64,000 nt of DNA from Piscicola geometra (taxonomy: Eukaryota; Annelida; Clitellata; Hirudinida; Piscicolidae), in the NCBI GenBank assembly GCA_943735955.1, contig OX030962.1, positions 7,089,962 to 7,153,961 on the forward strand, written 5' to 3'. The notes beneath the pieces were generated by a model. It made no database searches, was not told where the DNA came from, and worked only from the letters and a program-made list of their open reading frames with translations. Each line of letters begins with the position of its first letter. Positions within the stretch are counted from its first letter, which is position 1. Both the position numbers and the translations under genes were made by a program. This document shows positions 30,648-42,600 of the stretch, piece by piece.

Positions 30648-33600
30648 TTATGTAGGCGAAGTGAAAGACATCATCGAAGTCAGAAGGTCGTTGTCCTGTT
30701 TGAGGGTGGAATGTTTTTATTGGCAGTGATGCTGCGGCAGTGGTGTGTTTTAGAATGAGTGTTTTGTAGCTCGTTAGGCTTTACAGATCGTTAATTATGT
30801 CCCTCGTTGTATTGTATTGAAAAGTATTCATGAAGATTCCATCGCACTTCTATAGGGAGGTAAGTTTTAACGATTTGAGTTGATATAATCATGATGGCAG
30901 TTACTAAAGAATTATTATAATTCGATAGAGGGCGTAATGGGTAAAAGCTAAAGCTAGTTGGAATTTTTCGTAGACTTAATATTTAAATATGACCTGACCT
31001 TGAATAAATAATTTTTATTTAAAGTTTTACTTTCTAAAGTTTTAAATTTAGGTACTTAAAAACAAGAATATTGAATTTCTAGAACAATTCATTTACCGTC
31101 CAAAAACTTTAAAACATATTTGCTTTTTTTTACATTCTAAACTTTTAAAGATGAATTAAAAATGTATTATAAGTACAATAAAATACGATCTGATACAATA
31201 ACTTCAATCACTAACTAGCAAGTAAAATAAAATAAAAAGAAAAAATAAAAAGTAAATTAGATAAATTGACAAAAAAGATCAATTGACGGACATCGCGTGA
31301 GAAAAACTCTGAGTTGCCTGCTCATGATAGTTTTAGAACTTTTTTTATATAATGCGAAAAAAATAATTTTATTAAAATAGGAATGAATTTTTTATTAGAT
31401 GTTATTAGATACATGAAATTTCTTTTTTGAGCAATATGTTTTTGATACTTTAATGAATTTTTTGTCTGTTTAAAGCATTTTAATGAAAAAATACGTCGTT
31501 TTAAGAAACGTTACTCAAATTGTTAAAAAGTTTTTCAAATTAAAAATTGAATTATGGCAAAAAAATAGCGAAACAAAGAAATGTTTGTATTAAAAAAGCC
31601 TTATGCTTACCTTTCCAGTGAAAACCAAAATAAATGTATATAATTAAAATAAGAATTAATTCCAAGAAAATACCAAAATCATTTATATTCTGTTCTTTTA
31701 ATGAGCGTGTTTATCTCAAAGTGTTCTCCTTACAACGCAAATGGCTAATGCAGCATCGACAATTAAAAACAAATAAACTTTTCACCATTGCACCATTAAT
31801 TTTAAATGCTTTTTCGCCTTTCTATTATGCATGCGTTACTTTTATGAGTCTTCTCCATGGACTTCTTAATATAGACCTATATTAAGAAGTCCATGGTTTT
31901 CTCATGTGTTAATGAATTTTATTTTTAAAGTATTAATAATAAATAATCATTTATTCTATTATTCTTTTTCTACCTACAAACTTCCTTGTTCAGTCTTTTT
32001 TACATGACCCAGTCTCTTTTCCACCCCAGCATTCTATTTCATTTTTTTCATATTTCATTTCTCATTCTTTACCCCACCCTCTCTCATTCCACCCCACCCT
32101 CACTCACTCCACCCCTCCTTCTCTCACTTCACCCCACCCTCACTCCACCCCACCCCCACCCTCTCTCACTCCACTTCTCCACTCCTCTTCACTCCACCCC
32201 TCCACTCCTCTTCACCCCATCCTCACTCCACCCCACCTCCACCCTCTCTCACTCCACTCCACCCTCTCTCACTCCACCCTTCCACTCCTTTTCACCTGCA
32301 GACCACTGTAGAGGAAATGGTCGAGTGTGATGACGTCATTGTCGCTAGAAGCTCCCAGTCTCTGAAGACGATTAAAACTTAATTTAAAAGAGAACTATAA
32401 AGTAATGCAAGTGTAATTTTTAAAATTAAATTTAATAAATAGTTCACATTCTTTTTGTGTTTTCTGTTTTATGAATAATTCAGCTGAGTTGAGGTTCAAA
32501 AACATTAGCTTTTAATCTTTAAAAAAATCTTTTTGTAGGCTTTTTGAAATTAAATAAACTCGAAACTCAAAAATAACTTTAAAAAATAGGCTAGTTAAAA
32601 GTGAATTAAGTAGAAAATTAAAATGAATCCGCGTGGAACTCTCAAGGATTGATGGATGTTTTTGAAGCCATGGTGCTTTCGCGTTTCATGCTTCGATTAG
32701 TCCAGTTTCTAAACATTTCAAAACACAAATGTACAAAAAACAGTCACGAAGTACATCTAAGAATAAATATTCACCAAAAATGATGGACTCAAGGACAGAG
32801 GTGTGCAAAATATATTAACGGTTATAAATACGTCTCCCTGGAAACCTCTGTACTACTTTTGCATGACCAGAATAATCCTTCCTCCGTTGACAAAACCGAC
32901 ATCTTTATATGATCTTTATATGATCAATGGAAAGTTGAATATGAAAATTTGGAAAATATTTTGATAAAAGCCTAAATGGAAAAATTGAAAATATAAATGA
33001 GTTCACTTTTTTTAGCTATCACTTAGGTTTAACTTTTTTGAAAACAAAAACTAAAATAATTTGTCTTAAGGTGTTAAATAAACAAAACTATCCACGCTTA
33101 AATTACATATAAACCCTTTTTTTGTAAAAAATCGTAAAAGAACTTTAAAAATATTATTAAATAGATAGAAATTCGAGGTGGATAAGCCTAAAAGATTGGG
33201 AATTGTGTTTGCAAAAGATCCAGTCCAGTGCTATTATCGCCCTTATCGTACCAAATATGTGCAGATAATTACGTTGAGCATCATGGTGATGATAATGATG
33301 TAGAGAATGATGGTGGTGGAATGATAGTGAAATGATGGTGTTAAGATGATGATGGAATGATGATGGGTTAATGGTGATGAGATGAGGGTAGAACAATAGA
33401 GCTGAAAGTTGAAACCTTGATGATGAAGAAGGTAACACTGATGACATCATTGATGAGGGTTTGAAAAGTAAGTCATGAAACTTCCATTAAAAGCTCACTG
33501 CGCTAAGTTCTCAGCAGTTCCCACCCAACTGACTGTCACTAATTCGTTGCAACATTAGATGAAAAATAGACTCTATCATTCACGCTTCTAGCCAGAATTT

Positions 33601-36600
33601 TTCTCCATTTATTTTAATATTTGACCTAATGTTCAACTTGCTAAAAGTTATTTTAAATAATTACAATAAAACAATTTAGGTATCTGAATGGTCACATTAA
33701 TATTAACTTTGTTACCGAAGCATTCAAATGACATAATTGATCTGACACTAGTTTTCTTTACCTAAATATCTTTTTCAAATCTTTACTGTGGTTTTTTGCA
33801 TCAACTTCTTTTCTAAAAAATTCTCCAAAAAATTTTTGTTTAAACAAAGTTATTTTTAAAGAGTTTTTCAACTTTAATCTTTTTGAATACCACTTCCTTT
33901 TCAGTTTGACTAATTGCTTTTAGGTTTTTGACGAACTTAGAAATACTATCATCAATTTCTCATTGCCTCAAAAAACACACGCAAAAAAATAGGTTTAAAA
34001 ATGTAAAATGCGTCTCAATTATTAATCAGCAACACGCTGCAAAAGTTATTATCCAAATGTCTATGTATTCCTTAATCCACTCTTGCATCCACTCACTCAA
34101 TTTCTACAACATACTTTCAACTATTTTTCCATACAGTCTTTCCATCATTCTTTCATCTCCCACACGCTCTTCCTTCCATACACCACTCATCCATTTCCCA
34201 CCATTAATTTCCCAGCACACCCAAGTTTTCCCAAGCCCCCACTTGGAACACAGTGGAGACTTGCATCCTGGCTTCGTCTTCTCTGAAGGACCTTCCTGAC
34301 AACTGATGCACCGCCTGTACCACATGGGATACGTGAGCACGTGTCACCTGGATGGATGCATGGATAGATAGTTGGGTAGATACATGGATGGATGTATGGA
34401 TGGATGCATGGATGGATGCATGGATGGATGCATGGATGGATGCATGGATGGATGCATGGATGGATGCATGGATGGATGCATGGATGGATGCATGGATGGA
34501 TACATGGATGGATGCATGGATGGATACATGGATGGATGCATGGATGGATGCATGGATGGATGCATGGATGGATGCATGGATGGATGCATGGATGGATGCA
34601 TGAATGGATGCATGGATGGATGCATGGATGGATGCATAGATGGATGCATGAATGGATGCATGGATGGATGCATGGATGGATGCATGGATGGATGCATGGA
34701 TGGATGCATGGCTGGATGCATGGATGGATGCATGGATGGATGCATGGATAGATGCATGGATGGATGCATGGATGGATGCATGGATGGATGCATGGATGGA
34801 TGCACGGATGGATGGATGCATGGATGGATGTATTGATGGATGCATGAATGGATGCATGGATGGATGCATGGATGGATACATGGATGGATGCATGGATGGA
34901 TGCATGGATGGATGCATGAATGGATGTATGGATGGATGCATGGATGGATGCATGGATGGATGCATGGATGGATGCATGGATGGATGCATGGATGGATGCA
35001 TGGATGGATGCATGGATGGATGCATGGATGGATGCATGGATGGATGCATGGATGGATGCATGGATGGATGCATGGATGGATGGATGCATGGATGGATGTA
35101 TTGATGGATGCATGGATGGATGCATGGATGGATGCATGGATGGATACATGGATGCATGGATGGATGCATGAATGGATGTATGGATGGATGCATGGATGGA
35201 TGCATGGATGGATGGATGCATGGATGGATGTATTGATGGATGCATGGATGGATGCATGGATGGATACATGGATGGATAGTTGGATTCATGCATAGATGCA
35301 TGAATGAAAGAATAATAAGGAAAACGAATTCAATAGGAATGCAAATGCATTAGAGTTTCCAGCACCACACCCACTAACCTCTCCCCTGCTTTCGATGTCG
35401 TACATTTTGAAGAGCCAGTCGAGCTTCTCGCTGTCAGTGCCTTTGGTTATGTCGGAAAGGCAACGAAATATCTGCTGAAGAAGGAAAGAGCCAATTTAAC
35501 TGTTCAACCTTCAAAGTTTTATTTTTATTTAAAGGTTTGAAAAATTTGTCTTAGAAACTTGAAGCAATATACTACGACGAAATTAAATTCAATTGAAAGG
35601 CTGAAATGGATATGTGAGTGCATCGATGTTGAATCTTTATGATTATTCTAAGCACGGAGTTTAACTGATGTCTTTTTTTGAAAAGTCTTAAAACCGCTTT
35701 GAAACTGCCTCCCAAGGAACGAAAACTTTTCAACCAAGTGCACTTGTTGTTGTTGTGGATGGCATTGTTGTTGGCGTTGGTAGGATTTTGTTGTTGTTGC
35801 GTTGGATGAATGTGCTAACGGTTTGATTTAATTTTTGTATAGTAGTTGAGTCTATTTCTAGTTATCTTTTAGTGTTCTGACCAGTTTAGAAAAGCACTCA
35901 ATAAATCTAACAATTTTTACTTTTTTGCCTCGAATTTGGCGCCTTTTTAAAACTGTTTGTAACAAGTACAGATGAGGGGTGTACTGATCACCGTTGCAAA
36001 AGTTCAATGCCATAGTGCAATTGAGTATATTCCGTTTAAACTAATAAATTTTTATGATTAGACGAGAGCTATTCTATTTGCCTTAGAGGCTCGAGAGTTT
36101 ATTATGCCCTAGTCGACTAAGAAAAACGCTTCAATAAACTTTTCTCAACTTTTGGTTTAAATATTTTATATTTTCAAAATTTTATAATACCTTTCAGTAG
36201 TTTTTCATCAAAAATGAATGCAGATTTATTCAAGGCTCGCTTGCCTGAGTGATTATTTATTTGAATTTTTCTAAGCCCTGGCAGCAATATTACGCTATAT
36301 AAATGCAAAATTCTCGGGCTTATAAAATAAAATCGTTATAAATCCTGAATATATTAATGCTCTTTACTGCAGCATCAAGAAGGTGAGTGTTTGAGGCAAA
36401 CAAGCTCGCTGGTGGAGTGACACAGATAAAGGATGTTTCTGAGTTAACGTTGGACAGGTGGATGGAGATAAAGCTGGAAATAATGACACAGGTAGTTTCA
36501 TTTAAAATACTTTCACTGTAATTTATTGTCATTCAGAAGCTTTAGATGTTGATTTAAAAAAAAGTTTAAATTGAAAAAGTTTTTAAGAAATGAATTTAAG

Positions 36601-39600
36601 ATTATTCAACAAAGACTTTTAAATCTAGTGGGAGCCTTTTACGTGCCACAGATGCCTTCTGCTCTGAAGTATCTCCCGAGAGAAGTTTATTTTTGAATTG
36701 AGAGACGCTGTGGATGATAAAGTTTGAGTCAACGGTGGAAATGACGATATTATTGATGATAATATAAATGAAACTCAGAATTTGTATTTATGTTTATCTC
36801 AGTCTTAATATAAATTGGATAAAAACATTTTATTTAAAAAAAAAATTGTATTTCGTTACCTTTTAAAACCCCCTCACATGTTTAATTAATACTTTTTTCA
36901 TCGATTTACTTTTCAAAGCGGTTTAATGTGACAACATTATTACAATGGCATGCGACGGCTGCTGACATTTCATCTGCCCTTTGGTAAACTCTTTTGTTTC
37001 AGCACAATATTCAGCTTTACTATGGCGTGGTTTTCAGGCTAAGAAGGAATTTTGTGAATTTTAAACTTGGTTTTTTAAGGATTTTTATATATTTCAACTT
37101 TTTTTAAAAATATTTAATTAAGGAATGAATTTGTGTTGTAAGTTCGTCGTAGTTTTGTTCAACATAAAAAAATAATAATATTTTCACAGAAATATACAAA
37201 GATAAAAAGAAATAACTAATTCTGAAATGCAGAAAATTACCTTAATTAAATACTAAAGACGAAATTATAGCAAGCATTTTATAATTAAGTTGAAATGTAA
37301 GAACTTTTTATAATTTTATATTCTAAAAAATATTTTAAAACTTTTTTTTCAAAAAATGTTTTTCTGAATAATGTTTAAGAAATTTATGATTTTCTTTGTC
37401 AAAGAAAGGAAACGAGTTTACTTAAAGCCAGGAATAAACTAATGAAGTAAAACTTTCCATGAAAAAAGAACTGAAAAAAACAACAATTAAAAATATTTTT
37501 TTAGATTAAAGAAATAAAGTATAAAAATAAATAAACAAAATAAATATATATAAAAACTTCGAAAAAGCATTTTCTTTAAATAATAAACTAACTTCAAAGG
37601 TGACCAAGCCGTTCTTTTGGTCGTCCAGCATGTTGAAGACGATTCCGACAAAAAGGCTCGAGTCTGGACAGATGAGAAGGTGAAAAATGATACATCATTT
37701 TGGTGACACTGAAGATTAATGATGATGACATTGTTCGGAGCATGAATGATTACGATGCTGAGATTGTAACATCTCAAAAATGTGAAATACCTTGCTTTTC
37801 TATTTATATATATATAAATTCGGATTTAAATCAATAATTGTTGTTTAAATCTCTTGTGAACCACCGATGAATCATTATAGGTCTTGATTTACACTTTCAA
37901 CTTTTTGATTTCCGCACACAGGTGGTTTTGCGCTAGCTTCTTTCAAGGAATGCTACGTTTTATCAATACGTTGTGTTGTTTCATTAATGGCAGGACGTCC
38001 TTTGCATTCGATTTTGTTATTTGCTTCTTATTACCTTACGCTTGCCGCTTTACCTTTGTTTTCTGAATTTATTTCATTTGTAAATCGTTTCCCTTTGTTA
38101 GATATAAGAAAAACATTTTTAAAACTAAATATTACAAATAACAATATTTAACGGAGTATTGAGGCTGATAATAGCATCAATAAAAGGCTTGTACTGCAAG
38201 TTGTATTCATGCAACGGCGCAGGCAAAGCGCTTTCGAGTGGATAATTGAATTCGCTGTGAAATTCAAATTTGTTGCGTCGGAAATAAAAAGAGGCGTGCA
38301 TAAAAAATTTCTTAATTTTCTGTTGTGTTTCAAAGTTTAGTCGGCAATACATGGGGATGCACGGATTCCTTGGAATAATCTCATTTAATTTCAAAGCTTT
38401 AGACTCTAATTTAAATTCTAAAATAGGCAAAAAACGTGACTGACACGTGGTAATTTGAAAGAAGGATTATGAATAAAGCATCTACTGCCATAAACTTCAA
38501 TAGAAACAAAGTCTATCTTATCTCCGGTGTTATAAAACTCCCTTTTATGCTGGTCTCTCGAGAAAAGCATGTTTTGCTGTTGTTTTTTTATCAGCACACG
38601 TTTTGTAATTTATATTTTATATAAAAATTAACGAAATTATTTTTCGTTTTATGAGTCTTTCAAGCAGAATATAATTTATCGATTGCTTTTTGTCCGTTAC
38701 AAAATAATATGTGAACTTTGAATAATAAGTCAGTTAGGTGCCAGGGAGGAATAAAATTCACTCAACAATTAAATTATGTTTATTCGGTTAAAACCATTTA
38801 AAAAGTTTTTCACAATTGTTTTCAATATTTTTGTAAAAGTTAATGAACCTAATTCAAAACACACTTCAAACCACATTGTAACATGGCCTGCGTCTGTCAG
38901 GCTGTGAACGATATAGACCACCCAAAAAAATACCCACGGTTACCACGAAAAAAATTCTACATGCATACATAATATATCGGATGTCGTACAATATGTTTAT
39001 TTGGAAGATAGATCGCATTACCATCAAACCAAATAATTGTTTTTCCATACTTTTTTGTGATTTTGATTTTAAATTTAAAAGTTTATTTTTGTCATATTTT
39101 CATTTTTAAAACAAATTTTATTAATGAGCTAACAAACTTGAGTAATTTTCCATAAAATTCGGCTCACTACAACAAGACATTAATATTTAATTTTACAGCT
39201 TACTTACTGCCCTCTTCCTCCACAACTCATCACTGTACGTCACACCCTCACTCTTTACTGCTTCACCCACAACAACACCATCTTGCAAATACAGCCTTTA
39301 TGTCTTTCTTCATGAAAGCAATCCATTGTAACATTATACATTTCTTCAAAAGAAAAAATGTTTTATTGTTTCTATTTGTCTGCAGCCACTCTAGCCAAAC
39401 ACTCAACATTTTTGCTTCTTGTTTGTGACTTTTATAAAAACCTCTTTGTTAAGTAACTCTTATTATTCGGTATTTTAGTATTTATTCGGTATTTATTTGT
39501 TTTATTGTGATTATAAGCAAATTTTTTTCCTCAAAATTTATGTTTTTCGTTTTTTAAAAATACTTTATGTTATCAATATTTGAATAAATGACTTCAAAAA

Positions 39601-42600
39601 TGGATGAAGTTATACCATTGCACGATAACTAACAGTTAATGCAATTGAGATCATCTCGCGATGATCATTTTAGAATTTTATTCATAAAAAAATAATCTTT
39701 TTATACACAATGTTAAAAAACTATTAATTTTCAAATAAATTCTTATTCTGCTAATAAATAGAAAATTGAAAGCTTTAATAATTTTTATAACTTGCATTCA
39801 TGCTCTCTCCCTCGTAACTCACTCCCAGCATAAATACATCATACGAAACAATCAAGACAGTAGTTTCTATTATATTGTAGTAATATTCTTGCCATACAAA
39901 TATTTAAGATTTGAAAACATAAGATAATGTTTCCTATATGCGTTTCTACAGCAGGTTAGTGGGATTAAAAACGGCGCCAGATTGTTACTCACTGCTGTTA
40001 CAAGGTGCTCGATTGAGCCTATGAAACCTTAGTTTCGAAAGTCTCAGTGGTTTTCATCGATCTTTTCTCTTTTTTATAATCCTCATTACTTCCCTCCTTC
40101 AGTCAATTTTTGAGTTTGCCTCGCATTTTGAATTTACAACGTAATAAAAAGTTTTTATCATTTTAATTCGACTTGTTGTTCACTATAAAAAAATATTGTT
40201 TAAATATTAGATTATTTTTTTTCATCAAATTTTATTTGTAAAAGTAATTCTGTAAAGAATACCGCCAAAAGGGAAGATGAGGCTGTAGATTTTTCTGAGG
40301 ATCGGCTCAGTCAGGTATCCAGTGGGACAGTACTGGTTGAAAGAGAAATACGGATTTTAATTTAAAACAAAATTTCAAATAAATTAACTAGTGATGATCA
40401 TATATTTTTTATAAAATGTATATTTTTTATTTCGATGAAACTCTTGTTATTTCCTTCAAGTCTCAAACTAATGCGCAATTCAATTACATCCAAACCACAC
40501 CCACCCACCAAACCACCCACCCACCCAACCACCCACCAAACCACCCACCCATTCACCCACAAACCACACCCACCCACCCACAAACCACACCCACCCATTT
40601 AACCACAAACCACACCCACCCACCCACAAACCACACCCACCCAACCACCCACCCACCCACAAACCACACCTGCTTAAAACCTCTGTACAGGCTCCTGATC
40701 TGATTTTTGCTGAACTTGGTGGCTTCTGAGAGAGTGTCGAGGTTTGGGATCATGGGTCTCTGGTAGACGAGACTGTCATCCAGGTCTTTGCTGGCTGCGG
40801 GGAAAAGAAAGGAAGAAATTTAATTTTTTAAAGTGAAATAAGTGGAAACGATTGGTTGAGTACTTCCTTGATAGGGTGGAAATGCAAGAAAGCTCTGGTT
40901 TGGTTTTATATTTAACGATGGTCATTACGCAGGAAAAGAGGGTTTTTTATTGGGTCACAAATCAATTAAGACTAATTTGCATGTTTATCTAGTGACATGA
41001 ATTACTTTCCTTCACTTTTCATTTGGATTCATAAATTAATATTACATAATGCTAGGTTATGTGAAGAAAGGTTTTATCGTGATGGTAAGGTTGTTTGCCT
41101 TTCTCGGGAGAGTCATCCCTTCCCATCAAAGCAGGTGAGTGTTTAAGTTCAACTTGAAAAAGCATGAAAAGAATATATTTATATAAAAAGTCAACAGTTC
41201 CCTCAGGATCGATTTTTTCATCCATTATGATTACTTAGAGCTAATTAGAAAAGCTCATCATTTCACTAAAATATACAAAATACTTAAAGTTTCCCAGATC
41301 ATTTTCACATAATCATTGCTCAAAAAATATTTTTAAAATAATATTTTCCAAATAAAACGCCGACCCTTTGTAAAGTTACTCTAGCTGTTCTATTATATAA
41401 GATAGATTAATGAAACAAATTTCCGTTTTAAACTCAAATCGTAAACTCAATTTTTGTAATTAAAAACGTGGCACTTTTGGATACGGCGCAGGGAGGGGTG
41501 ATAAAACTCGGCGATGCTTCTTTGCGGCGGCATTATCAGCATTAAAACTCTATTCATAGCACTTTTTGGTTAAGCCTCATTTTAGTATTCGAAAATGAAG
41601 ATTAAAAAGTTATAATGGTATAAATCAGGATACTACTAGAAAACACAAAAACATTATTATAACATTTTTGAAATATATTAAAATGAATTTGAGAAAAGTT
41701 GATTTAACTCATTTTGAGAGGAGAAGCTTTTTTCCCATCTGGGGGGCAGTTGGTTGATCTAGCTGCGTACATCTTGTTTGGTTTTTGGGTTTTTTGATAT
41801 TGGTTTTTTTTTGTTAATGAAGTTTTGTTTTGTATTGTTAGAGTTAATTTTGTTGTTGTTGATGTGGCTGTTTTAGCTGAAATGTTAATATTTTGAAACC
41901 TTGTTGCAAATTATTATACTTTTGTTTAACTGTTTTCGTTTATGCTGTCACATTTTTTTGGGTATTTTGAAACTTTTTAACGTAATAAAAAAGTAACTTT
42001 CATGTTTAATAAAATCGATTTTTTAATTTCCAGAAACTCCTTTTGCAGATGATCCAACTTTCAAAGAAGTTCAATCATATAAACACCAATTTCTTTTTTT
42101 AGTTTTATTATTTTCTATTTCACTGGCTTTCCAGACAATTTTATATATTACATTTTCATATTGTTTTGTAAACAGAACTTTGCTAATTTCTAAATTTGAT
42201 TGAAATTTGTATGATATTTTTAACAAACTAAAAAATTGTATTAACAATTAATATTATACAACAGAGTTTTTTACTACAACTTCTTAAAGCTAAAACTATT
42301 AATTTTTTTTCTCACAAGATTTAGAACAGAGCTATAATTTTTTTAATAATTAAAAATGCATCCACCCCCTCAGAACTCACTCAAATATTGAACATCACCT
42401 TCTCTACGTCTTTATATACTTTATGTTTTGTGCATGTGTCGTCGTTTCAATGCGTGAGACGGTTTTTTTAATGTAATGTGTGTGTACTTATGTAGTTTTT
42501 GAAATTAAAATTATTATGTCGAGGTTTGATTAACTTCTATATAAAAATAATAAATAGAAAAAAATCATTAACATTCTTAAAAAGTTCTTTAATTTTGTTA

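Noticed and set aside
34187..35301. 365-368-codon HPSI/HASI reading frames on the minus strand
   Set aside because: They are translations of a 12-bp minisatellite that is open in all frames; only the 105-base KChIP exon at the left end is coding.
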